64,000 bases of DNA, taken from positions 55,517 through 119,516 of the forward strand of contig DXEG01000005.1 of assembly GCA_019115125.1 (NCBI GenBank), in the 5' to 3' direction. This document shows, one piece after another, positions 25,062-35,717 of this stretch. The position numbers and the translations under genes were made by a program. The notes beneath the pieces were generated by a model that saw only the letters and a program-made list of their open reading frames with translations, made no database searches and was not told where the DNA came from. Origin of the DNA: Candidatus Blautia faecipullorum (GTDB lineage: Bacteria; Bacillota; Clostridia; Lachnospirales; Lachnospiraceae). Position 1 is the first letter of the stretch, and every line of letters begins with the position of its first letter.

Positions 25062-26246
25062 TTATTCCTCAAAGGTTTCTTTAAGTTTATCCATAAAACT
25101 CTTTTTCTTTTTTCCGGTTTTTTCTGAGCCGCCGCTTTTCTCTCCTCCGGAAGCTCTGTTCCCGCAGGCCGCGTCAAACTGACGGAGCGCTTCCTTCGCC
25201 TCTTCGGTAAGGTTCGTGGGAACCTGGACAACCAAAGTGACATAATGGTCGCCCCGGATATTTTTGTTTCGCAGAGACGGTACGCCCTTTCCTTTCAGGC
25301 GGATACGGGTATCTGTCTGAGTTCCGGGCTTGACTTCATAAGCAACTTCTCCGTCTACCGTATTGATGCGCACTTCTCCTCCAAGGGCCGCCTGCGCGTA
25401 GGTAATCGGCGCGGTAGAAAAAATATTCATATCCTGTCTCTGGAAGATCGGATGACGGGCAATGTTCACTTCCACGAGAAGATCACCTCTCGGTCCTCCG
25501 TTGGCGCCCGGCTCTCCCTTTTCACGGATACGGATACTCTGGCCATTATCAATACCCGCCGGAATGGATACCTGGATTTTCTTTCTGGAAGAGGTGTATC
25601 CGGTACCTCGGCAGGAGGTACATTTCTCTTTGATCACTTTTCCTGTTCCGCCGCATTCCGGACAGGTCTGCACGTTCCGCACCATGCCGAACATAGACTG
25701 CTGGGTATAAACAATCTGGCCTTCTCCGTGGCATTTCGGACAGGTTACCGGCTCAGTACCCGGCTTCGCTCCGGTTCCATGACAGGAAGCGCACTCGTCC
25801 TTGAGAACAATATCAAGCTCCTTATCGCAGCCAAATACAGCCTCCTCAAAGGTAATATTGACTCTGGCACGAAGATTGGCGCCCTTCATGGGGCCGTTAT
25901 TGGCCCGTCTTCTGCTGCCTCCGCCAAACAGATCCCCGAAAATATCTCCGAAAATGTCGCCCATATCCGCGCTGTTAAAGTCAAAGCCGCCAAATCCGCC
26001 GGCTCCTCCTCCGCCGTTCTCAAAAGCCGCGTGGCCGAACTGGTCGTACTGTCTTCTCTTGTCCGGATCGCTGAGTACCGTGTATGCTTCTGTGGCCTCT
26101 TTAAATTTTGCCTCAGCATCTTTATCACCCGGATTTACATCCGGGTGATATTTTTTGGCTAATTTCCGATATGCTTTTTTCAGATCTGCGTCACTGGCGT
26201 TTTTCGCAACACCCAGGACTTCATAGTAATCTCTTTTATCAGCCAT
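25062..26246 (-). CDS. dnaJ: Chaperone protein DnaJ
   Basis: 394 residues, type I DnaJ with all domains: J domain with HPD (about 5-70, [10 protein letters not shown]), a Gly/Phe-rich linker (about 75-115), four CxxCxGxG zinc repeats ([32 protein letters not shown]; about 150-220), and the C-terminal substrate-binding domains. Stimulates the DnaK ATPase and delivers clients. The C-terminus ends in a Lys-rich tail. It is the last gene of the heat-shock operon, 25 bp after dnaK. Confidence 0.97.
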   Translation of the reverse strand: MADKRDYYEVLGVAKNASDADLKKAYRKLAKKYHPDVNPGDKDAEAKFKEATEAYTVLSDPDKRRQYDQFGHAAFENGGGGAGGFGGFDFNSADMGDIFGDIFGDLFGGGSRRRANNGPMKGANLRARVNITFEEAVFGCDKELDIVLKDECASCHGTGAKPGTEPVTCPKCHGEGQIVYTQQSMFGMVRNVQTCPECGGTGKVIKEKCTSCRGTGYTSSRKKIQVSIPAGIDNGQSIRIREKGEPGANGGPRGDLLVEVNIARHPIFQRQDMNIFSTAPITYAQAALGGEVRINTVDGEVAYEVKPGTQTDTRIRLKGKGVPSLRNKNIRGDHYVTLVVQVPTNLTEEAKEALRQFDAACGNRASGGEKSGGSEKTGKKKKSFMDKLKETFEE

Positions 26247-26271
26247 ATTATCTCTTTCCTATGCTTTATTT

Positions 26272-28161
<1,890 letters not shown>

Positions 28162-28206
28162 TTATTTGTCTATATCTATTTTGATAAGCTGCTATAATAA
28201 AAGTAA

Positions 28207-28362
28207 CAGTTCAGCCATACAGTGGTCGGGAAGCATAAAACATGCTTGCATGTTTTTGCGAACGGACATCTGTATGAGCTAAGCGCCCGTTTATGAGTAA
28301 AACAGTGGCGTCAGCCACAGTTAGCACGCAGTGCGGTTTTACGAATGGCGCGGGCTGAACCA
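28207..28362 (+). repeat. Repeat family A, full-length copy 3 (about 155 bp)
   Basis: Bounded by the inverted ends GTTCAGCC (28209-28216) and GGCTGAAC (28353-28360). Inside are several palindromes: AACATGC/GCATGTT, GTGGC/GCCAC around GTCA, and CGCA-GTGCG. Partial copies occur at 2183, 4257, 30230 (reversed), 34183 and 62469 (reversed). It lies between grpE and dnaK within the heat-shock operon and has no coding potential. Confidence 0.8.
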
Positions 28363-28376
28363 TTGCAAATAAAGCA

Positions 28377-29000
28377 CTAATTGGCGACTTTCACCATGCT
28401 GTGACGGACCACAAAGCCTTTGTAGGTGTAGCCCTTCTGAAGCTCTTCCACCACCATGTTCTCGCCTGCGTTCTCATCCTCCACATGCATCACCGCGTTA
28501 TGGAAATCCGGGTTAAACTCTTTTCCGACGGCTTCAATGGTCTCCACTCCCAAACCTTCAAGAGTAGTAAGCAGCTGCTTGTAGATCATCTGCATACCGT
28601 CCGCAAAAGCGTCTCCTTCGGGCGCCTGCGCCAGTCCTCGTTCAAAGTTATCCACAACAGGAAGGATTTTCTCGATGATCTCCCTGGCTCCGATGATATA
28701 CATGCTGGACTTTTCCTTTTCCGTACGTTTGCGGAAATTATCAAACTCAGCCATGCTCCGCTTCAGCCTGTCGGTGAGGTCCTCCACCTGCTGCTCCAGT
28801 TTGTCTTTTTTCTTTTTTCCAAAGAAAGAGGTCTTGCTCTTTCCTTCTGATTTTTCATCTTCCCCTGAAGCGCCCTGCTCCGGCTCCTTCGTTTCTGTCT
28901 CCTGAGCATCCTGTGCCGGTTCCTTCACAGCTTCGTTTTCCGGAATCTCTTTTCCCGGCTCCTCCTGCACTTCAGATACTTTCTTGTTCTCTTCTGACAC
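28377..29000 (-). CDS. grpE: Nucleotide exchange factor GrpE
   Basis: 207 residues; GTG start at 29000 with GTGGAAGAAAG upstream. The first 60 residues are a disordered acidic Glu-rich extension, followed by a long helix (about 75-110; LTDRLKRSMAEFDNFRKRTEKE) and the C-terminal beta-wing (AVMHVEDENAGENMVVEELQ). Releases ADP from DnaK. Starts 28 bp after hrcA. Confidence 0.95.
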   Translation of the reverse strand: MSEENKKVSEVQEEPGKEIPENEAVKEPAQDAQETETKEPEQGASGEDEKSEGKSKTSFFGKKKKDKLEQQVEDLTDRLKRSMAEFDNFRKRTEKEKSSMYIIGAREIIEKILPVVDNFERGLAQAPEGDAFADGMQMIYKQLLTTLEGLGVETIEAVGKEFNPDFHNAVMHVEDENAGENMVVEELQKGYTYKGFVVRHSMVKVAN

Positions 29001-29028
29001 GTGCTTTCTTCCACCTTTCTATATCTAC

Positions 29029-30102
29029 CTACTGGCTGTCTTCGTTTTGATTATTTTCCTTCTTTCTGTCCTTCCTGAACACCTGGTCAAGCTCCATCTT
29101 CAATGTTTTCAGGCTGTCCACCACGTTTTCATAATCCATCCGTTTCGGTCCCACAATACCGATGGTGCCGTGCATTCCTTCGCCAAGCTCATAGGTCGCG
29201 GTTACAACGCTGCAGTCCTTCATAGTATCAATGGGAAGTTCGTCCCCGATATATACCTGAACTCCTGTATTGTCTGTATCCGCCATCCGCTCTTTTACGA
29301 AATCCGCAAGCTGCTGTTTTTCCTCAAATGCGGATATCAGCTCTGTCGCTCTGGTCTTATCGGACAGCTCCGGATATTTGAAAAAGTTCGTGGCTCCTGA
29401 AGTATAAATCTCCAGATCGTCCTCGTCCACCTGAATGGTTGCCGCCACAGCGTCCAGTACTCTCGCCACCAGTCCGCTGTGAATACCCGCCTGCTCCTTC
29501 AGCCTCGCGATCATACCAAGATTAATATCTTGAATGGGCAGGCCGTTCAGGTTGGTATTCAGAAGAAGATTCAGTTTCAGGATCGTCTCATCGTCCATCC
29601 GTTCGTCAAGATCAATAATCTGATTTCGGATGACGTTGCCTTCACAGACCACCACCGCCACAAGCTGCAGCTCATTCACTCTGGAAAGCTGTATGAATTT
29701 CAGCCTGCTTCCGCTGTACTGCGGTACGGAGATCATAGCCGCGTAATTGGTGTTGGAGGCAAGAACCCTCGCCACATTCTTGAGCACTTTTTCCATTTTG
29801 TCCGTTTTCTCAATCATCAGATTGCGGATCTCCTGGATCTCAGCTTCCTTTTCCTGCATCAGCTCATCCACATAAAGCCGGTAGCCCTTGTCGGAAGGAA
29901 TCCGTCCCGCGGACGTATGAGGCTGTACAATGTAGCCCAGGTCTGTCAGGTCTGACATTTCATTCCGGATAGTCGCTGAGCTGACGTTCAGGTCTGTGTA
30001 CTTGGAAATCGTTCTGGAACCAACCGGCTCGCCTGTTTCCATATAAGTTTTGATAATCGCTTTTAAAATCTTTATCTTGCGATCGCTCAAACCATTTTCC
30101 AC
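29029..30102 (-). CDS. hrcA: Heat-inducible transcription repressor HrcA
   Basis: 357 residues. The GTG at 30102 is chosen because AAAGGAG lies 8 nt upstream; an ATG eight codons earlier would read through that site. Winged-helix N-domain (LSDRKIKILKAIIKTYMETG, SSATIRNEMSDLTDLGYI) and the HrcA core (residues about 105-330). It represses this operon by binding CIRCE and needs GroEL for activity in other Firmicutes; a perfect CIRCE lies 28 bp upstream. Confidence 0.95.
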   Translation of the reverse strand: MENGLSDRKIKILKAIIKTYMETGEPVGSRTISKYTDLNVSSATIRNEMSDLTDLGYIVQPHTSAGRIPSDKGYRLYVDELMQEKEAEIQEIRNLMIEKTDKMEKVLKNVARVLASNTNYAAMISVPQYSGSRLKFIQLSRVNELQLVAVVVCEGNVIRNQIIDLDERMDDETILKLNLLLNTNLNGLPIQDINLGMIARLKEQAGIHSGLVARVLDAVAATIQVDEDDLEIYTSGATNFFKYPELSDKTRATELISAFEEKQQLADFVKERMADTDNTGVQVYIGDELPIDTMKDCSVVTATYELGEGMHGTIGIVGPKRMDYENVVDSLKTLKMELDQVFRKDRKKENNQNEDSQ

Positions 30103-30129
30103 ATTCTCAGCTCCTTTCCGTTTCATCTG

Positions 30130-30156
30130 TTAGCACTCATTAATCAAGAGTGCTAA
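30130..30156 (-). promoter_or_regulatory. CIRCE operator
   Basis: TTAGCACTC (30130-30138), a 9-nt spacer, and GAGTGCTAA (30148-30156): a perfect match to the HrcA operator. It lies between the promoter and the hrcA start, where bound HrcA would block transcription of the hrcA-grpE-dnaK-dnaJ operon. Confidence 0.97.
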
Positions 30157-30169
30157 CATCTACATTGTT

Positions 30170-30198
30170 AAGATAGCACCGTTGTAAACATTTGTCAA
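30170..30198 (-). promoter_or_regulatory. Promoter of the hrcA operon
   Basis: On the minus strand TTGACA (30193-30198) and TATCTT (30170-30175) are spaced by 17 nt; the predicted start of transcription falls at the edge of CIRCE. Confidence 0.8.
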
Positions 30199-30229
30199 CA
30201 TTAATTGTAAAATTTTTTCAAAAACGCAT

Positions 30230-30270
30230 CAGTCCAGCCCGCGCCATTCGCAAAACCGCACCGCATAAAC
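30230..30270 (-). repeat. Repeat family A, partial copy 5 (reversed)
   Basis: CAGTCCAGCCCGCGCCATTC, then GCAAAACCGCACCGCAT, is the reverse complement of the right end of the full copy (28320-28362) with few changes. It lies upstream of the hrcA promoter. The 464-bp stretch 30157-30620 also contains a possible 39-codon ORF and a hairpin (listed separately). Confidence 0.7.
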
Positions 30271-30381
30271 TACACTCGTAAATTTCCATTATAAACCTGC
30301 GCCCTGTAATTGACACTGCCTGTATTATAGGATAAGATAGGATAAGAACATTCGTTCTTGATATTCTGGCTAAAGCGCGGT

Positions 30382-30501
30382 ATGGAAACGTACTTTTACC
30401 ATAGATCTGTCAATGGCCAGAAAACAAGATATGATGTGAGTGTGGATGCAAATAATTATTATCTTATTTCTGTGAAACGTATGATAGATTTTTTAGGGTA
30501 G
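30382..30501 (+). CDS. Possible small ORF or gene remnant
   Basis: 39 codons from ATG at 30382 to TAG at 30499-30501, containing TRYDVSVDANNYYLISVKRM. The residue composition looks protein-like, but there is no convincing ribosome binding site and I do not recognise it. It may be the 3' remnant of a gene lost when the adjacent AT-rich gene arrived. Confidence 0.2.
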   Translation: METYFYHRSVNGQKTRYDVSVDANNYYLISVKRMIDFLG

Positions 30502-30555
30502 AATATAAGAAAAATCGGAAATTCCGGTTTTCTGAAGCATAAATGATAAAAAGGC

Positions 30556-30580
30556 AACTACTGGGTATTTTTCAGTAGTT
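30556..30580 (+). other. Hairpin in the leader of the AlbA_2 gene
   Basis: AACTACTG (30556-30563) pairs with CAGTAGTT (30573-30580) over 9 nt, ending about 25 nt before the strong RBS AAAGGAGG of the next gene. It has no T-run, so a role in translation or mRNA stability is more likely than termination. Confidence 0.4.
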
Positions 30581-30620
30581 CAAAATGAAACTAGCTTTAT
30601 CTAAAAAAGGAGGTAACCAT

Positions 30621-32138
30621 ATGGCAATACCAACAAATATAAAGACATTGTTATCTGGTAATGTTGTTGAATGGGCAAGAATTGAATTTAAGGAAACTTG
30701 GGATGCAGAAGCTTCCTTAAAGTCGATATGTGCATTTGCAAATGATCTGGATAACTGGGGCGGCGGATATATTGTGATTGGTGTGGAGGAAAATGAAGGA
30801 CAACCAGTTTATCCTCTTAAAGGTGTTCCGGTAGATAAAATTGATGCTTTCCAAAAGAATATTTTGTCTAGATGTAAATTGATTAGACCTGCTTATATGC
30901 CAATAGTGGAAGTTGTGGATTATGAAGCCAAGATGTTTATTGTACTTTGGTGTCCTGGTGGGGATAGCAGACCATATTCGTCTCCGAGAACGATGGCAAA
31001 AGACAATAAGGAACGTATTCACTACATCCGGAAAATGTCCAGTACAGTAGTACCATCGGATGATGAAGAAAAAGATTTGTTTAATTTGGCAAATCGAATT
31101 CCATTTGATGACCGCGTAAATCATCAGGCAGAGATGTCAGATTTAAATATTACACTAATTCAGAACTACTTGAAGGAAGTTAAAAGTTCGCTGTATGAAA
31201 AGTCAAAAACGGGAGATTTTGTTGAAGTATGTCGTGATATGAATATTATCAGTAACCTTCCGGAATATACAAAACCAAAGAATGTGGGGTTGATGTTTTT
31301 TAGTATGGAACCAGACAAGTTCTTTCCATACACGCAGATAGATGTCGTTCAATTTCCGGATGGTTTGGGCGGCAATAGCATTATTGAGCAGACTTTTAAA
31401 GGACCAATTCAGCAACAGTTAAGGAACGCACTGCAGTATATTAGTAATACCATTATTACTGAACAGGTTATAAAACATCCAGACCGTGCGGAAGCAGATC
31501 GTTTTTTCAATTATCCATATGCAGCGATTGAGGAAGCATTATCAAATGCAGTATATCATCGTGCATATGATGAGAGAGAGCCAATTGAAGTTCGGGTGGA
31601 GAATGACCGGATAGAGATATTAAGCTTTCCGGGGCCGGACCGTTCTGTAACAATGGAAGGATTAAAATCTTATCGCGTATCAAATCGTCGATATAGGAAT
31701 CGTAGGATAGGTGATTTCTTGAAAGAACTGCATTTGACAGAGGGAAGAAATACAGGATTTAAGAAGATTCTTGATGCCCTAGAAGCAAATGGATCTCCAA
31801 AACCAGAGTTTGAAACTGATGAAGCACGCAGTTATTTTATCACAAGATTATTTGTGCATAAAGGATTCAACAGCGTGAATGAAGATGAACACCAAAAAGA
31901 GCCAAAAAGGAGCCGAAAAGGAGCTGAAAAGGAGCTGAAAAAGGGAAATGAAAGAAAACAGGCAATAATGGAGCTTTTGATTGCAAATCCAACGATGACG
32001 CAAACACAGCTCAGAGAGCAGTTGAATTTAACTAGAAAGCAGATTCAAACGGACATGAAAGAACTACAGGAAGAAGGTATGCTTATTAGAGATGGATCTA
32101 ATAGAAAAGGACGTTGGATAATAATAAGCAGAAATTGA
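30621..32138 (+). CDS. AlbA_2 (Schlafen-like) domain ATP-binding regulator
   Basis: 505 residues; ATG at 30621 follows AAAAAAGGAGG. N-terminal AlbA_2/Schlafen domain (residues about 12-140; EFKETWD, GGGYIVIGVEE), a middle region with a GHKL/HATPase-like segment (AIEEALSNAVYHRAYD at about 302; RIEILSFPGP at about 328), a Lys/Glu-rich linker (about 410-435) and a C-terminal winged helix (TQTQLREQLNLTRKQIQTDM). Such proteins are predicted transcription regulators, often on mobile DNA; the function is not established. The gene is noticeably more AT-rich than hrcA and uvrB on either side, suggesting acquisition. Confidence 0.8.
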   Translation: MAIPTNIKTLLSGNVVEWARIEFKETWDAEASLKSICAFANDLDNWGGGYIVIGVEENEGQPVYPLKGVPVDKIDAFQKNILSRCKLIRPAYMPIVEVVDYEAKMFIVLWCPGGDSRPYSSPRTMAKDNKERIHYIRKMSSTVVPSDDEEKDLFNLANRIPFDDRVNHQAEMSDLNITLIQNYLKEVKSSLYEKSKTGDFVEVCRDMNIISNLPEYTKPKNVGLMFFSMEPDKFFPYTQIDVVQFPDGLGGNSIIEQTFKGPIQQQLRNALQYISNTIITEQVIKHPDRAEADRFFNYPYAAIEEALSNAVYHRAYDEREPIEVRVENDRIEILSFPGPDRSVTMEGLKSYRVSNRRYRNRRIGDFLKELHLTEGRNTGFKKILDALEANGSPKPEFETDEARSYFITRLFVHKGFNSVNEDEHQKEPKRSRKGAEKELKKGNERKQAIMELLIANPTMTQTQLREQLNLTRKQIQTDMKELQEEGMLIRDGSNRKGRWIIISRN

Positions 32139-32205
32139 CTAATATCTAATTTATGTATATCACTATACCTTGAAAAGAAAGGCAGAAATAAAGAAAGGAT
32201 TTTAT

Positions 32206-34182
32206 ATGGACCATTTTGAATTAGTATCAGAATACAAACCTACCGGAGACCAGCCTCAGGCCATTGCCGAGCTTGTGGAAGGCTTTCGGGAGGGGAATCA
32301 GTTTGAGACACTTCTGGGCGTCACCGGCTCCGGCAAGACCTTTACCATGGCCAATGTTATCCAGCAGCTGAATAAGCCGACTCTGGTCCTGGCTCACAAT
32401 AAGACGCTGGCCGCCCAGCTTTACGGAGAATTCAAGGAGTTTTTCCCAAACAACGCGGTGGAATATTTCGTTTCCTATTATGATTATTACCAGCCCGAGG
32501 CTTATGTTCCGTCCACGGATACTTATATTGCCAAGGACGCCTCCACCAATGACGAGATCGACAAGCTGCGGCTCTCTGCCACCGCGGCTCTCTGCGAGCG
32601 GCGGGATGTGATCGTGGTTTCATCCGTATCCTGCATTTACGGTCTGGGCGCGCCTCAGGAATTTTTCGATATGATGATCTCCCTCCGCCCCGGCATGGAG
32701 AAGGACCGGGACGAGGTTATCCGGCAGCTTATCGACATTCAGTATTCCAGGAACGAGATGGATTTTCACCGCGGAACCTTCCGGGTAAAGGGAGACGTGC
32801 TGGAGATCTACCCCGCCAACGCCACGGACCGCGCCGTCCGGGTAGAATTCTTCGGAGATGAGATCGAGCGGATCACCGATATCGACGTTCTCACAGGAGA
32901 GATCAAGAGCGAGGAAAACCATGTGGCTATCTTCCCGGCTTCCCATTATGTTGTGCCCCAGGATCAGATCAAGCACGCCGCCGACGCTATTCTGGAGGAA
33001 ATGAAGGAGCAGGTAGACTATTTCAAAAGCGAGGACAAGCTTCTTGAAGCCCAGAGGATAGCGGAGAGAACAAACTTTGACGTGGAAATGATGAAGGAAA
33101 CCGGATTCTGCTCCGGAATTGAGAATTATTCCAGACATCTCACCGGCCTGGCCCCGGGACAGCCGCCCTATACCCTGATGGATTATTTTAAGGACGATTT
33201 CCTTCTGATCATTGACGAGTCCCACAAGACCGTCTCACAGGTAGGCGGCATGTACGCGGGGGACCAGAGCCGGAAGCAGACGCTGGTGGATTACGGTTTC
33301 CGCCTTCCCTCCGCGAAGGACAACCGCCCCTTAAGCTTCCAGGAATTTGAGGGCAAGCTGGATCAGGTGCTTTTCGTATCCGCCACACCCGGACAGTATG
33401 AAGCGGAGCATGAGCTTCTCCGGGCGGAGCAGATCATCCGTCCTACCGGACTTCTTGATCCCAATGTGGAGGTGCGTCCTGTAGAAGGACAGATCGACGA
33501 TCTGATCAGCGAGGTCAATAAAGAGGTGGAAAAAGGACACAAGATCCTTATTACCACTCTCACCAAACGAATGGCGGAGGATCTGACAGATTACATGAAG
33601 GATGTCGGGATCCGGGTCCGTTACCTGCATTCTGACATTGACACTCTGGAGCGCGCGGAGATCATCCGGGATATGCGTCTGGACGTTTTCGATGTTCTGG
33701 TGGGGATCAACCTTCTCCGTGAAGGTCTGGATATTCCTGAGATCACCCTGGTGGCTATTCTGGACGCGGATAAGGAAGGTTTTCTCCGTTCTGAGGTTTC
33801 ACTGATCCAGACTATCGGACGCGCCGCGAGAAACAGCGAGGGCCATGTAATTATGTACGCGGACGTTATGACGGATTCCATGAAAAACGCCATCCGGGAA
33901 ACTGAACGAAGAAGAGCCATCCAGGAAGCTTACAACAAGGAGCATGGCATTACCCCTACAACCATCAAAAAATCTGTCCGCGACCTGATCACCGTTTCCA
34001 AGGCTGTGGCCGAGACAGAAGTAAAACTTAAAAAAGACCCGGAATCCATGAACCGCAAGGAACTTACCAAGCTGATAAAAGAGGTGGAAAAACAGATGCG
34101 CCAGGCCGCCGCGGAGCTGAATTTCGAGCAGGCGGCGGAGCTTCGCGACAAAATGATCGAGCTGAAACAAAACCTGGAGTAG
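32206..34182 (+). CDS. uvrB: UvrABC system protein B
   Basis: 658 residues. ATG at 32206 is preceded by AGAAAGGA. Damage-verifying helicase of nucleotide excision repair: Walker [10 protein letters not shown] (about 39-47), the damage-wedging beta-hairpin with [18 protein letters not shown] (about 92-109), DEAD-type IDESHK (about 340), helicase motifs near 540, and a C-terminal UVR motif ([15 protein letters not shown]) that contacts UvrC. Partners UvrA and UvrC are not in the window. A family A repeat begins right at the stop codon. Confidence 0.97.
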   Translation: MDHFELVSEYKPTGDQPQAIAELVEGFREGNQFETLLGVTGSGKTFTMANVIQQLNKPTLVLAHNKTLAAQLYGEFKEFFPNNAVEYFVSYYDYYQPEAYVPSTDTYIAKDASTNDEIDKLRLSATAALCERRDVIVVSSVSCIYGLGAPQEFFDMMISLRPGMEKDRDEVIRQLIDIQYSRNEMDFHRGTFRVKGDVLEIYPANATDRAVRVEFFGDEIERITDIDVLTGEIKSEENHVAIFPASHYVVPQDQIKHAADAILEEMKEQVDYFKSEDKLLEAQRIAERTNFDVEMMKETGFCSGIENYSRHLTGLAPGQPPYTLMDYFKDDFLLIIDESHKTVSQVGGMYAGDQSRKQTLVDYGFRLPSAKDNRPLSFQEFEGKLDQVLFVSATPGQYEAEHELLRAEQIIRPTGLLDPNVEVRPVEGQIDDLISEVNKEVEKGHKILITTLTKRMAEDLTDYMKDVGIRVRYLHSDIDTLERAEIIRDMRLDVFDVLVGINLLREGLDIPEITLVAILDADKEGFLRSEVSLIQTIGRAARNSEGHVIMYADVMTDSMKNAIRETERRRAIQEAYNKEHGITPTTIKKSVRDLITVSKAVAETEVKLKKDPESMNRKELTKLIKEVEKQMRQAAAELNFEQAAELRDKMIELKQNLE

Positions 34183-34280
34183 CAGTTCAGTCATACAGTG
34201 GTCGGGAAGCATAAAACATGCTCTGCGTCAGCCACAGTAAGCGCGCAGTGCAGTTTTGCGAATGGCGCGTACTGAACTGT
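34183..34280 (+). repeat. Repeat family A, copy 4 (internally deleted)
   Basis: Starts CAGTTCAGTCATACAGTG directly after the uvrB stop and ends ACTGAACTG, so both inverted ends are present, but the middle of about 60 bp found in copy 3 is missing (the join is at ACATGC/TCTGCGTCAGCCAC). Transcription of uvrB would read into it. Confidence 0.75.
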
Positions 34281-34376
34281 TGCACCCTGGACAATACGCA
34301 TGAGAACTGAGCTTGTGTTCTGTCTGTCAGGATGTTAGAATAGAAAAGACAATTTATACGAAAGAAGGAAAAAAAG

Positions 34377-35534
34377 ATGCGTTTTTCAAAACGACTGGAC
34401 AGATTCGGCGATGAGATCTTTGCCGCTCTGAACAACCGCAGGATGGAGCTTGAGCGGCAGGGAATGACCATTTATAATATGAGCGTGGGAACTCCGGATT
34501 TTCAAACTCCGGAACATATCAAACAGGCCCTTGCGGAGGCGGCTATGGATGATGAAAACTGGAAGTACAGTCTCCGGGATCTGCCGGAGCTCCTGGACGC
34601 AGTGTGCGAATATTATCAGAAACGTTTTCGGGTGGAGATCTCCCCTGATATGGTAATGTCTGTCTATGGCAGCCAGGAGGGGATGGGACATCTGGGAATG
34701 ACCCTCTGCGATGAGGGCGACACCGTTCTCCTTCCGGATCCCTGCTACCCGGTGTTCGCCGCGGGAAGCCTGATGGCAGGAGCCGTTCCCTATTATTATC
34801 CCCTTACCGCGGAGCATGATTTTCTTCCCTATGTAAAGGACATTCCGGAAGACGTCGCCAGAAAAGCAAAATATATGATCGTCTCTCTTCCCTCCAATCC
34901 GGTGGGCAGCGTCGCCGTACCGGGGCTTTATGAAGAGATCGTGGAATTCGGAAAGAAATATGACATTCTGATCATCCATGACAACGCTTACAGTGATATC
35001 ATCTATGATGGAGAATACGGCGGAAGTTTTCTGGCGACTCCGGGGGCAAAGGAAATCGGTGTGGAATTCTTCAGCCTTTCTAAATCCTTTAACGTCACCG
35101 GCGCCAGAATCAGTTTTCTGGTAGGCCGTCCCGATGTGATCGCCGCCCTCCGGAAACTGCGCAGCCAGATTGATTTCGGTATGTTCCTTCCCATTCAGAA
35201 AGCCGGTATCACGGCTCTCAAGGGTTCTCTTGACAGTGTAAAGGAGCAGTGTGCCCTCTATCAGGAGCGGAGAGATGCCCTCTGTGAGGGTCTCCGCAGC
35301 ATCGGCTGGGATCTGCCCAACGGCAAAGGAACCATGTTCGTATGGGCAAGAATACCCGGCGGCCGCATGGACAGTATGGACTTCTGCATGGAGCTGATGG
35401 AGAAGGCCGGGGTGATCGTCACTCCCGGAGCAAGCTTCGGTCCCCACGGGGAAGGCTATGTACGTTTCGCGCTGGTACTTCCCCCGGAAAAGATCCGCGA
35501 GGCAGTGGCAGCCATACAGAGGAGCGATCTGTAA
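34377..35534 (+). CDS. Class I/II PLP-dependent aminotransferase
   Basis: 385 residues, fold type I. The PLP lysine is in FFSLSKSFNVTGARISFLVG (about residue 238), with SVGTPDFQTP near 38, NPVGSVA near 180 and DNAYSDI near 204. The sequence resembles LL-diaminopimelate aminotransferase and aspartate/alanine aminotransferases; the DapL-type signature is partial, so substrate is left open. Starts with AAGAAGG 8-9 nt upstream of ATG. Monocistronic, facing nrdJ. Confidence 0.85.
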   Translation: MRFSKRLDRFGDEIFAALNNRRMELERQGMTIYNMSVGTPDFQTPEHIKQALAEAAMDDENWKYSLRDLPELLDAVCEYYQKRFRVEISPDMVMSVYGSQEGMGHLGMTLCDEGDTVLLPDPCYPVFAAGSLMAGAVPYYYPLTAEHDFLPYVKDIPEDVARKAKYMIVSLPSNPVGSVAVPGLYEEIVEFGKKYDILIIHDNAYSDIIYDGEYGGSFLATPGAKEIGVEFFSLSKSFNVTGARISFLVGRPDVIAALRKLRSQIDFGMFLPIQKAGITALKGSLDSVKEQCALYQERRDALCEGLRSIGWDLPNGKGTMFVWARIPGGRMDSMDFCMELMEKAGVIVTPGASFGPHGEGYVRFALVLPPEKIREAVAAIQRSDL

Positions 35535-35622
35535 ACAGGCATAAACGGAGGAAAGACCTTGAGCCCCGCCCCAATATGAGCATAAAAACAGGATGCATAT
35601 TCCCTCAATATGCGAATATATG

Positions 35623-35693
35623 GCAGGATTGCGGGAGTTCTCAGCGCGGAGCAATCCGCGGACATCATAATGATCGTACTCCCGCAATTCTGC
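35623..35693. terminator. Large inverted repeat between convergent genes
   Basis: GCAGGATTGCGGGAGT (35623-35638) pairs with ACTCCCGCAATTCTGC (35678-35693), one mismatch in 16 bp; an inner GGATTGC/GCAATCC stem competes with it. It lies between the aminotransferase and nrdJ stops and may terminate both transcripts, but the inner part resembles 49105-49140 and may come from a mobile repeat. Confidence 0.5.
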
Positions 35694-35717
35694 TGAACAT
35701 TCGGAAAGCGCAGGGCC

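Noticed and set aside
25062-26246. prmA and rsmE as part of the CIRCE-controlled transcript
   Set aside because: A strong intrinsic terminator at 25011-25041 lies between dnaJ and prmA, so they are more likely a separate unit, although some read-through is possible.
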